The position numbers and the translations under genes were made by a program. The notes under the pieces were generated by a model, which saw only the letters and a list, made by a program, of their open reading frames with translations, had not been told where the DNA came from and searched no databases. From the NCBI GenBank assembly GCA_003523085.1, contig DPHD01000089.1:1-15776 (forward strand): a stretch of 15,776 bases of DNA. Reading direction: 5' to 3'. This stretch comes from Oceanospirillaceae bacterium (GTDB lineage Bacteria > Pseudomonadota > Gammaproteobacteria > Pseudomonadales > Balneatricaceae). Shown one piece after another: positions 1 through 6,690 of this stretch; the first letter of the stretch is position 1; each line of letters opens with the position of its first letter.

Positions 1-39
1 CTACCCAATTAACGGGGGATGGCACTCATTAAACCTGTA

Positions 40-61
40 GTGGCCAATTAAATTTGGCCAC
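40..61 (-). terminator. Hairpin downstream of pntB, possible weak terminator
   Basis: Two perfect 8-base arms, GTGGCCAA at 40-47 and TTGGCCAC at 54-61, enclose a 6-base loop, TTAAAT. The hairpin lies about 30 bases beyond the pntB stop codon, where a terminator of the pntAB transcript would be expected. In neither direction is the stem followed by a run of T, so it is not a canonical intrinsic terminator. It could instead be a 3' end stabilising stem or a chance inverted repeat. Confidence 0.3.
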
Positions 62-93
62 ATCTCAATACTCGATTTCTAGGCGGCTATGGA

Positions 94-1482
94 CTATTTA
101 ATACTGCTGGCTATTTGGTCACACGAGGCCTTAGCATCGCCAAACAGCATTTTGGTATTTTCCATAAAGAATAAGGGATTTTGTACACCAGCATAACCCG
201 ATGCCATGCCACGTTTAAATACGATCACATTTTTGGCGTGCCAGACTTCCAACACGGGCATACCGGCAATAGGGCTGCCGGGTTTCTTGGCCGCTGGGTT
301 AACCGTATCGTTAGCGCCGATGACCAGCACCACATCGGTGTTAGCGAAGTCATCATTGATTTCATCCATCTCCATTACGATGTCGTAGGGCACCTTGGCT
401 TCTGCCAACAAGACGTTCATATGGCCCGGTAAACGTCCCGCCACAGGGTGGATGCCAAAACGGACTTCTACCCCTTGAGCCCGCAGCTTTTGGGTGATGT
501 CTTGCACTTGGTATTGGGCTTGTGCCACCGCCATGCCGTAGCCTGGGGTGATGACCACAGACTGAGCGTTAACTAACATGCTGGCGACCTCTTCCGCACT
601 GGTGGGCTGCACTTCGCCGTCTTCTTCATCATCGCTGATAATGGGGTCATTACCAAAGCCACCAGCGATGACGGAAATGAAAGAACGGTTCATAGCCCGG
701 CACATAATGTAACTGAGGATTGCACCCGAGGAGCCGACTAAGGCACCGGTCACAATCAATAAATCGTTACCTAGTAAGAAACCCGCAGCAGCGGCTGCCC
801 AACCGGAATAAGAGTTGAGCATAGACACCACAACGGGCATGTCTGCGCCACCAATTGAGGCGACTAAATGCCAGCCAAACACAAAGGCGATGACCGCCAT
901 AATGATCAGATAGGTGTCGTTGCCACCTTGGTTAACAAATTGCACTAACAGAACCGCACTGACGATCAAGGCCAGTAAGTTGAGTTTATGGCGATGGGGT
1001 AAGTTAAGCGCTTTGGAGGACATGATGCCACGCAATTTGCCAAAGGCGACAATGGAGCCGGTAAAGGTGACGGCACCAATAAAGACACCCAAAAACACTT
1101 CTACCAGGTGAATGTTTTGCATCACCGGCGTAAGGGCTGGGCCATGATCTAAATAACTGTTGATGCCCACAAAAACCGCAGCTAAACCCACAAAACTGTG
1201 GAGTATGGCGACCAATTCGGGCATCTCGGTCATGGCCACCCGTTTGGCCATATAAATACCAATGGCTGCGCCGATGAGCATGGCAATGATGATGTAACTT
1301 AGACCGGTGGTGAGCCCCATTACTTTAGGGCTTAACAAGGTTGCAACCAAGGCAATACCCATGCCCACGATGCCAAACCAGATGCCGCGTTTTGCCGATT
1401 CCTGTTGAGATAGGCCGCCAAGGGCCATGATAAATAATACAGCGGCTATAATGTAAGCCGTAATAACCATACCTGCTAGCAT
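94..1482 (-). CDS. pntB: NAD(P) transhydrogenase subunit beta
   Basis: PntB is the beta subunit of the inner-membrane, proton-translocating transhydrogenase, which transfers hydride from NADH to NADP+ using the proton gradient. The 462-residue product has the same length as E. coli PntB and follows it closely. Residues 1 to about 265 hold the multi-helix membrane domain dII, including AILHSFVGL with the conserved membrane histidine (H95, equivalent to His91 of E. coli) and the VSMLNSYSG segment with the conserved asparagine. After a short acidic linker (SDDEEDGE), the C-terminal third is the NADP(H)-binding domain dIII, with GYGMAVAQAQ, HPVAGRLPGHMN, GANDTVNP and KRGMASGYAGVQNP. The start ATG is preceded at 7 bases by AGGAG, which touches the pntA stop codon. 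The 10-base gap indicates one operon with translational coupling. No defect is visible. Confidence 0.98.
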   Translation of the reverse strand: MLAGMVITAYIIAAVLFIMALGGLSQQESAKRGIWFGIVGMGIALVATLLSPKVMGLTTGLSYIIIAMLIGAAIGIYMAKRVAMTEMPELVAILHSFVGLAAVFVGINSYLDHGPALTPVMQNIHLVEVFLGVFIGAVTFTGSIVAFGKLRGIMSSKALNLPHRHKLNLLALIVSAVLLVQFVNQGGNDTYLIIMAVIAFVFGWHLVASIGGADMPVVVSMLNSYSGWAAAAAGFLLGNDLLIVTGALVGSSGAILSYIMCRAMNRSFISVIAGGFGNDPIISDDEEDGEVQPTSAEEVASMLVNAQSVVITPGYGMAVAQAQYQVQDITQKLRAQGVEVRFGIHPVAGRLPGHMNVLLAEAKVPYDIVMEMDEINDDFANTDVVLVIGANDTVNPAAKKPGSPIAGMPVLEVWHAKNVIVFKRGMASGYAGVQNPLFFMENTKMLFGDAKASCDQIASSIK

Positions 1483-1492
1483 TGGTCGTCTC

Positions 1493-3043
1493 CTATTTCT
1501 GGAACATTTTTAACATGCGCTTGGTGACGTAAAAACCACCGGCGATGTTAATGGATGCGATGAGCACTGATATCAACGCTAAAATCGAAACAAGATTAAG
1601 CTCATCGCCCACTTGTAACAAAGCCCCGACAACAATAATGCCAGACACCGCATTGGTGATGGCCATCAGTGGTGTGTGCAGGGCATGACTGACGTTCCAG
1701 ACGACGTAATAACCAATGATGCAAGCCAGCACAAATACGGTAAAGTGGCCTAAGAAAGCTGCTGGTGCGTTAAGGGCAATCCAGGCCACTAACGCCAGAC
1801 CTGCAGCACCTAAACCATATTTAACGGCGGCGGGCATTTCTTGTTTGGCGGGTTCAATAGGTGCAGTATCTTCCACTTTTTTGGTGGCTGCTGCCGCCAC
1901 CTGAATGGGCGGGGCGGGCCATGTGACGGCGCCATCTTTGGTGATGGTTACGCCACGCATGATGGGGTCTTCAAAATCGATTGCCAAGGCACCATCTTTT
2001 TCTGGGCACAGCAGTTTTAATAAGTTAACCAAGTTAGTGCCATATAACTGCGAGGCTTGGCTTGGTAGGCGAGCTGGCATGTCGGTGTAGCCAATCACGG
2101 TGACACCATTGTCTGTGGTGATGACTTCTCCGGGTTGGGTGAGATCACAGTTACCACCGCCACCGGCGGCCAAGTCGACGATGACGCTACCTGCGGTCAT
2201 GGTGGCGACCATGTCGGCGGTAATCAGTTTAGGCGCTGGTTTGCCAGGGATCATGGCCGTGGTAATGATGACGTCGACGTCTTTGGCTTGCTCGGCAAAG
2301 AGAGCCATTTCGGCTTCGATAAAGGCTTTGCTCATGACCTTGGCATAGCCATCACCGGAACCACTTTCTTCTTCTATTTCTACTTCTAGAAACTCAGCTC
2401 CCATGGAATTGATTTGTTCTTTGACTTCGGGGCGGGTGTCAAAGGCCCGCACAATAGCGCCCAAACTGCCTGCCGCTCCCAATGCCGCTAGCCCGGCAAC
2501 GCCTGCACCAATAATAAGTACTTTAGCCGGTGGTACTTTACCTGCTGCGGTAATTTGGCCGGTAAAGAAACGGCCAAAGTGGTGGGCCGCTTCGATAACA
2601 GCGCGATAACCACCGATGTTGGCCATGGAGCTTAAGGCATCCATTGACTGAGAGCGTGATATACGCGGTACCGACTCCATAGACATGGCGGTAATGTTAC
2701 GTTCGGCTAGCTGTTTGAGCTGGTCTTCGTTTTGCGCAGGGGCCATAAAACTAATGAGGTGAGCACCTGGTTTGAGTAAGTCTAGCTCGTGACATTGCTG
2801 GCTAGGGTGCTCTAACAAAGGATTAACCTTGAGCACTAGGTCGCTTTGGTACACCGTTTTAGTGTCCGCATTAATGCTTGCACCAGCGGCTAGATAGGAT
2901 GCATCATCAAAATTAGCCGCTAGACCGGCGCAAGATTCAATAACAACATCAAAGCCGAGCTGTATTAATTGTGTGACTGTTTTTGGGGTGGCGGCGACTC
3001 GAGTTTCGCCAACCATAGGTTCTTTGGGTATACCGATAAGCAT
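1493..3043 (-). CDS. pntA: NAD(P) transhydrogenase subunit alpha
   Basis: PntA is the alpha subunit, carrying the NAD(H)-binding domain dI in the cytoplasm and the first part of the membrane domain. With this start the protein has 516 residues (E. coli PntA has 510). It opens MLIGIPKEPMVGETRVAATP, typical of the family. The Rossmann stretch VLIIGAGVAGLAALGAAGSL, the FDTRPEVKEQ segment, ESGSGDGYAKVMS and the GYTDMPARLPSQASQLYGTN segment follow dI of E. coli PntA. A hinge rich in Ala, Pro and Lys leads to four hydrophobic segments in the last 110 residues, including GHFTVFVLACIIGYYVVWNV. The frame stays open 21 codons further upstream, but that extension has no family similarity and no ribosome site. 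The start at 3043 has AAAGG 7 bases ahead of it. The gene is first in the pntAB operon. Confidence 0.97.
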   Translation of the reverse strand: MLIGIPKEPMVGETRVAATPKTVTQLIQLGFDVVIESCAGLAANFDDASYLAAGASINADTKTVYQSDLVLKVNPLLEHPSQQCHELDLLKPGAHLISFMAPAQNEDQLKQLAERNITAMSMESVPRISRSQSMDALSSMANIGGYRAVIEAAHHFGRFFTGQITAAGKVPPAKVLIIGAGVAGLAALGAAGSLGAIVRAFDTRPEVKEQINSMGAEFLEVEIEEESGSGDGYAKVMSKAFIEAEMALFAEQAKDVDVIITTAMIPGKPAPKLITADMVATMTAGSVIVDLAAGGGGNCDLTQPGEVITTDNGVTVIGYTDMPARLPSQASQLYGTNLVNLLKLLCPEKDGALAIDFEDPIMRGVTITKDGAVTWPAPPIQVAAAATKKVEDTAPIEPAKQEMPAAVKYGLGAAGLALVAWIALNAPAAFLGHFTVFVLACIIGYYVVWNVSHALHTPLMAITNAVSGIIVVGALLQVGDELNLVSILALISVLIASINIAGGFYVTKRMLKMFQK

Positions 3044-3096
3044 GGGATTACCTTTCACTAGTAGTTGAAAGAAAAATTTATCTAAGTGATAGATGT

Positions 3097-3125
3097 TTTT
3101 TACCAACAGCTTGGTTAAAAAGCAA
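3097..3125 (-). promoter_or_regulatory. Candidate pntAB promoter
   Basis: On the minus strand TTGCTT (3120-3125) and TAAAAA (3097-3102) are 17 bases apart, and the second box is preceded by TGG, an extended -10 arrangement. Transcription would start near 3090 and give a leader of roughly 45 bases before pntA. Each hexamer is a mediocre match, and the leader is AT-rich enough for other choices, so this is only a candidate. Confidence 0.3.
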
Positions 3126-3239
3126 TCAGAATGCTGAGTCAGGTTACTAAATGCCTAATATGTTCTATAAAGCAATAAGCTTATAACTAAAAGATTTATG
3201 TTGTGGGAAGGGGGCTGCTAGGGGATTATTGTCGGTCCC

Positions 3240-3536
3240 TTAGGCGACGTCAGTGATGGCCATGGGTGGCAGTTGGGAGTGGGTTTGTGCCATTTGTTGC
3301 GGCATGTTATTAACTTGTTCGGGATCCATTTTTTTAAATGAGAAGGCGCTCAGGCTGCCTAAGTGTTTAACCCCTCTAGCGGTGGCAATACTCGCCCAAA
3401 TGTATGACATTAAATGGCATTGTTCAACGCCTCTACCGTCAAAAAATCGCCGCGCTAGTAATTCCATGGCAGCAAGATCACCTTGAAGGGCGAGGGCTTG
3501 AGCCTGGGCAACTGCTTTTGATTTGGTTTTGAGCAT
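3240..3536 (-). CDS. Small Sel1-repeat-like protein, function unknown
   Basis: This is a 98-residue protein. Residues about 17-55 fit the Sel1/TPR-like repeat pattern: an Ala-Met-x-x-Leu-Ala helix, then GRGVEQ, then a second helix with a Trp followed by ATARGV. The next segment, ending KKMDPEQVNNMPQQMAQ, resembles the closing helix seen after Sel1 repeats, where a Pro-Glu-Gln step is common. Such repeats normally occur in tandem and mediate protein-protein contacts; here there is room for only one. No signal peptide or membrane segment is seen, so the protein is probably cytoplasmic. AAGAGG lies 9 bases before the ATG, which supports translation. It is transcribed away from the Lrp-like gene and toward pntA, with about 200 bases before pntA begins, so it looks monocistronic. 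Its role is unknown. Confidence 0.7.
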   Translation of the reverse strand: MLKTKSKAVAQAQALALQGDLAAMELLARRFFDGRGVEQCHLMSYIWASIATARGVKHLGSLSAFSFKKMDPEQVNNMPQQMAQTHSQLPPMAITDVA

Positions 3537-3656
3537 CTGAGCATGCCTCTTAGAGAGCTTTATATACTGTTGTTAATTTTAAATGTTCTGGTTGTACTAA
3601 TGGAAGGCCAATTTTTGTTCAATATCCTAAGTTTGTATGTATTATGGGCTGTTGTT

Positions 3657-3684
3657 TTTACATTAAGTAAAGTTTGTATATAAT
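3657..3684 (+). promoter_or_regulatory. Sigma-70 promoter of the Lrp-like regulator gene
   Basis: TTTACA (3657-3662) and a perfect TATAAT (3679-3684) are 16 bases apart. A transcript would start near 3691 and run about 30 bases to the ATG at 3722, with AGGG at 3710-3713 as ribosome site. This is the strongest promoter-like sequence I see in the window. Lrp/AsnC regulators often control their own genes, so operator sites may overlap it, but I could not define one. Confidence 0.6.
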
Positions 3685-3721
3685 GAGTACCAAGGAAAAA
3701 TAAATTATTAGGGCTGTTTCA

Positions 3722-4159
3722 ATGGCATATTTTGTAGACGCAAAGGACCAAGCGATTATTAGTTTGTTACAAAAAGATGGGCGTATGTTTGTACAAGACA
3801 TGGCCAAGGTGCTCAACCTAACCCGTGCCACGGTCACCAAGCGCATGGCCAAGCTAGAGGCAGAAGGAGTGATTACCGGCTATACGGCGGTGGTGCGCAA
3901 TGATTTCTTCGACAAAAAGATACGCGGTTGGGTCATGATTGTGGCTGTGCCCAACATGGAAGAAGAGGCGATTGCACAGATGAAGCTGATCACAGAAATT
4001 AGTAAAATCTACACCACCAACGGCAAGTGGGATTTGACCGCAGAAATACGTGCGTCTGATCTTGAAGGTTTTGATAGGGCGCTTTCAAAAATCCGCCAGG
4101 TAGCGGGTATAGAAACCACAGAAACGAACTTGTTACTGAGCTCCAGAATTGGTGCATAA
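3722..4159 (+). CDS. Lrp/AsnC family transcriptional regulator
   Basis: This 145-residue protein has the standard two-domain Lrp/AsnC build and usual length. Residues 5-55 form the N-terminal DNA-binding domain: DAKDQAIISLLQKDGRM begins it, and the helix-turn-helix is about residues 24-45, with LNLTRATVTKRMAKLEAEGV followed by ITGYTAVV. Residues about 67-143 form the effector-binding and oligomerising (RAM) domain, with the TNGKWDLTAEI segment where family members usually have a Gly-x-x-Asp turn. Proteins of this family act as dimers to octamers and often respond to an amino acid. The gene precedes the decarboxylase on the same strand with a 32-base gap, which suggests co-transcription and that the sensed ligand may be the enzyme's substrate or a related amino acid. 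That link is inference. It is not close enough to Lrp itself or AsnC to give a symbol. Confidence 0.93.
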   Translation: MAYFVDAKDQAIISLLQKDGRMFVQDMAKVLNLTRATVTKRMAKLEAEGVITGYTAVVRNDFFDKKIRGWVMIVAVPNMEEEAIAQMKLITEISKIYTTNGKWDLTAEIRASDLEGFDRALSKIRQVAGIETTETNLLLSSRIGA

Positions 4160-4191
4160 GTTAAAGTGTTATTAGTTAAAAGGGATTAAGT

Positions 4192-5589
4192 GTGCAATAT
4201 AGTGAATTGGGGTATTGGTTAAAAAAGTCGGCACAATGGGTGGATGGTTACTATCAGAAGTTGGCTCATAGGCCCATTAGACCGAGCCAATCTCCCGGCG
4301 AGTTTAAAGCCCTGTTACCCATATCGCCGCCACAAAAGCCTGTGCCCGTGAGTGACATTATGGCGGATTTTGAACGTTTGGTGCCTAATGCCATGACCCA
4401 TTGGCAACACCCGCGTTTTTTTGCCTATTTCCCTGCCAATGCCGCACCGGCTTCAATTTTGGCAGAAAGTTTGGTCAACGCCATGGGTGCCCAGGCCATG
4501 CTATGGCAAACCTCGCCTGCCGCCACAGAAATGGAACAGGTGATGGTGGATTGGTTGCGCCAGGCCCTGGGCCTTAGGCAAGGTTTTACGGGCACTATTC
4601 ACGACACGGCAACCACTGCGACCCTATGCGCCATATTAACCATGCGCGAACGAGCATTGCAGTATAAAGGTCTAACCGAGGGTATGAGTGGGGCCCCCAA
4701 ATTACGTATTTACGCTTCCGACCAAACCCACAGTTCGGTTGATAAAGGTGTGCGCCTAGCGGGCATTGGTCAGCATAACCTGGTTAAAATTGGCGTTGAC
4801 GCCTCGCTCTCCATGGATCCTGCCACTTTGCGGCAACAAATAGAAAACGACTTGGCCAATGGGTTTTTACCGGCAGGTGTCGTCTTGTGTGTGGGTGGTA
4901 CTTCGATCGGTGCGTCTGATCGGGTAGCCGACATTATCGCCGTAGCTAAAGAGTATGACCTGTATACCCATGTGGATGCAGCTTGGGCCGGCTCAGCTAT
5001 GATTTGCCCAGAATTTCGCCAGTATTGGCAGGGCGTGGATGCGGCTGACTCCATCGTCTTTAACCCTCATAAATGGTTAGGTGCTCAATTTGACTGTTCG
5101 GTGCAATTTTTGGCAGATCCCACGCCACAAATTAATACCTTAGGCTTAAGGCCGTCTTATCTACAAACCTTAGATGCCGAAGAAGTGACTAACTTTAACG
5201 AATGGACCGTGCCCTTAGGGCGCCGATTTAGAGCCTTGAAGTTGTGGTTTGTGATGCGGGCAGAGGGTTTGGATGGGTTGCAGGCGATGATTCGAAATCA
5301 TGTGTCTTGGTGCCACGAACTGGCTAATAAATTTGATCAAGACGACGATTATAAGCTCGTGACCAACTGCCCGTTTGCGTTATTTAGTTTTCAATATTGC
5401 CCTGCCAATGAGGACAGCAGTGCAGCGACTAAAACGCTGCTTAACGCCATTAATGAAGATGGCCGCACCTACCTTACTCAAACCATGGTTGATGGTGAGT
5501 TTGTTATTCGTGTCTCAGTGGGGCCGATTGCCTGCACCCGTGACGATGTCATGGGCGTGTATGATATTTGTAAACAGTTGCAGCATTAA
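4192..5589 (+). CDS. PLP-dependent decarboxylase, aromatic-L-amino-acid type
   Basis: This 465-residue enzyme belongs to the group II pyridoxal-phosphate decarboxylases and resembles aromatic-L-amino-acid decarboxylase (AADC), which turns an aromatic amino acid into its amine and CO2. Visible motifs in order are HPRFFAYFPAN (73-83), SDQTHSSVDKG with the cofactor-stacking His180, HVDAAWAGSA with Asp262 that pairs with the PLP ring nitrogen, and NPHKWLGAQFDCS with the Schiff-base Lys294. RPSYLQ follows, with Tyr323 at the place of catalytic-loop Tyr332 of human AADC. WTVPLGRRFRALKLWF is a family hallmark. The start is GTG with AGGG 7 bases upstream; the N-terminal residues align with AADC, and the next Met is only at residue 57, supporting this choice. 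It probably shares a transcript with the Lrp-like gene. Tryptophan, tyrosine, phenylalanine, DOPA or another amino acid could be the substrate. Confidence 0.9.
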   Translation: MQYSELGYWLKKSAQWVDGYYQKLAHRPIRPSQSPGEFKALLPISPPQKPVPVSDIMADFERLVPNAMTHWQHPRFFAYFPANAAPASILAESLVNAMGAQAMLWQTSPAATEMEQVMVDWLRQALGLRQGFTGTIHDTATTATLCAILTMRERALQYKGLTEGMSGAPKLRIYASDQTHSSVDKGVRLAGIGQHNLVKIGVDASLSMDPATLRQQIENDLANGFLPAGVVLCVGGTSIGASDRVADIIAVAKEYDLYTHVDAAWAGSAMICPEFRQYWQGVDAADSIVFNPHKWLGAQFDCSVQFLADPTPQINTLGLRPSYLQTLDAEEVTNFNEWTVPLGRRFRALKLWFVMRAEGLDGLQAMIRNHVSWCHELANKFDQDDDYKLVTNCPFALFSFQYCPANEDSSAATKTLLNAINEDGRTYLTQTMVDGEFVIRVSVGPIACTRDDVMGVYDICKQLQH

Positions 5590-5591
5590 CG

Positions 5592-6017
5592 TTAGGCATT
5601 GTTTTGGTGTTGTTGTGACACCAAACGAATACGTTCTGCGGGGATGGCCAGCTGTTGGATTAAATAGTCGCTAAACTCGGCCTCGTGGCCTAACTCCGCT
5701 AGCGCTTGGCGCATACAATTTAACCAGTTTTCTACTAAGGCTGGGGTTACATTGAGGTGAGCATGGGCCATGGGGATGTTAAGGCTGCCGTAGGCCGCTT
5801 GGTAGGTGCGTTCGCCACCCATCCAGCCCATCAAAAATCGGAAAAGCTTGTCTTTGGTGGTGTCTAAGTCACCTGGGTGGAGGTTAAACAGGGGTTGGTA
5901 ATCGTCCTGGCTCGCCATAATGCTGTAAAAGCGATCCACCAACGCACGCACACCCACTTCCTCGCCTATGGCTTTATAACTGGTGTCACTAAATCCGTAA
6001 AGGGGAGTTTTGAGCAT
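5592..6017 (-). CDS. Group II truncated haemoglobin
   Basis: This is a 141-residue haem protein of the truncated (2-over-2) globin family, group II, whose members bind O2 and in some cases act in nitric oxide or peroxide chemistry. Evidence: the opening AIGEEVGVRALVDRFYSIM (Tyr31 at the distal B10 position), then LFNLHPGDL, the group II run KLFRFLMGWMGGERTYQAAYG, the proximal haem ligand His87 in AHAHLNVT, and the G-helix ENWLNCMRQAL with Trp98, the conserved group II Trp G8. Length is normal. The ribosome site before the ATG is weak. The gene converges on the decarboxylase gene with 2 bases between stop codons, and diverges from yaeQ across 90 bases. No visible operator ties it to oxygen or NO control. 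Confidence 0.93.
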   Translation of the reverse strand: MLKTPLYGFSDTSYKAIGEEVGVRALVDRFYSIMASQDDYQPLFNLHPGDLDTTKDKLFRFLMGWMGGERTYQAAYGSLNIPMAHAHLNVTPALVENWLNCMRQALAELGHEAEFSDYLIQQLAIPAERIRLVSQQHQNNA

Positions 6018-6107
6018 GGTTTTTGATCACTTTAATTTAAACGTTCATGGTATTCTAGCTGATAATATTATTGCCGCATCAAAAACTACACATCGACGAG
6101 AAAAAAC
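6018..6107. promoter_or_regulatory. Divergent promoter region, globin gene and yaeQ
   Basis: This 90-base, AT-rich spacer separates two genes read in opposite directions, so it should hold both promoters. For the globin gene (minus strand), TTGATG (6077-6082) and TAGAAT (6052-6057) are 19 bases apart, which is longer than ideal. For yaeQ (plus strand), GATAAT at 6061-6066 is a fair -10 box without a good -35 partner. The two candidates overlap, so the promoters could compete. Confidence 0.35.
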
Positions 6108-6644
6108 ATGGCCATCGGGGCGACGATTTACAAAGCGAATTTAAACTTATCCAACTTAAATACCCATCACTATGCCGATTTCAACCTGACGGTGGCGCGT
6201 CATCCGTCGGAGAGCGAAACCCGCATGATGTGCCGGCTAGTAGCCTTTTTACACGCGGCTCACGACGATTTGGAGTTGACAAAAGGCATTAGTTCAAACG
6301 ACGAACCCGACCTTTGGCAGCGCCACCTCACGGGTGAAGTAGTGCACTGGATTGAGCTCGGCCTACCCGATGAAAAACGTATTCGACAAGCCTGTGGCCG
6401 TGCCGAAAAGGTGTCCATTTATACCTATCACGACAACAAAGCGGATATTTGGCTAGCCAAACATAAAGCCAGCTTGGCTGCTAATAGCAAGGTTAAGGTG
6501 TTCCATATTCAAACTGCGAGTGATAGCGCGCTTGAGCCGTTACTGCAAAAAACCATGGACATCAGCTGTATTATAGAAGACGAACAAATGCATTTAAGTG
6601 ATGCTCACAGCCATTTAACGATAGAAGTAAAAGCGCGCATCTAA
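6108..6644 (+). CDS. yaeQ: YaeQ family protein
   Basis: The 178-residue product matches E. coli YaeQ (181 residues) along its length: it opens MAIGATIYKANLNL, then has TVARHPSESETRMMCRLVAFL, the DEPDLWQRH segment, HWIELGLPDEKRIRQACGRA and VSIYTY. YaeQ proteins have a PD-(D/E)XK nuclease-like fold, but to my knowledge no established activity or substrate; a link to transcription elongation by way of RfaH suppression has been proposed in E. coli. The conserved acidic residues around EPDLW and IELG are present. The ribosome site is weak. recC begins 46 bases downstream on the same strand, with no terminator seen between them, so yaeQ could be the first gene of a yaeQ-recCBD transcript. The family assignment is secure; the biochemical role is not. 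Confidence 0.93.
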   Translation: MAIGATIYKANLNLSNLNTHHYADFNLTVARHPSESETRMMCRLVAFLHAAHDDLELTKGISSNDEPDLWQRHLTGEVVHWIELGLPDEKRIRQACGRAEKVSIYTYHDNKADIWLAKHKASLAANSKVKVFHIQTASDSALEPLLQKTMDISCIIEDEQMHLSDAHSHLTIEVKARI

Positions 6645-6690
6645 CGGCTACGAGTTAAACGTTGTGGTTCAATAACAAGGATTAGGTGGC

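Noticed and set aside
3044..3106. 21-codon N-terminal extension of PntA from an upstream ATG at 3106
   Set aside because: It has no ribosome site and no similarity to PntA N-termini, while the ATG at 3043 has AAAGG at good spacing and begins the typical family sequence.
3175..3184. Ten-base palindrome ATAAGCTTAT between the Sel1-like gene and pntA
   Set aside because: It is short, AT-rich, has no loop or T run to act as a terminator, and matches no operator I recognise.
6018..6050. Possible FNR-like half-site TTGATCAC near the globin start
   Set aside because: The second half-site does not match TTGAT-N4-ATCAA, so there is no support for FNR control.
6071..6292. 73-codon frame overlapping the start of yaeQ
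   Set aside because: It is an out-of-frame shadow of yaeQ, which has full-length family similarity; no ribosome site or recognisable product.
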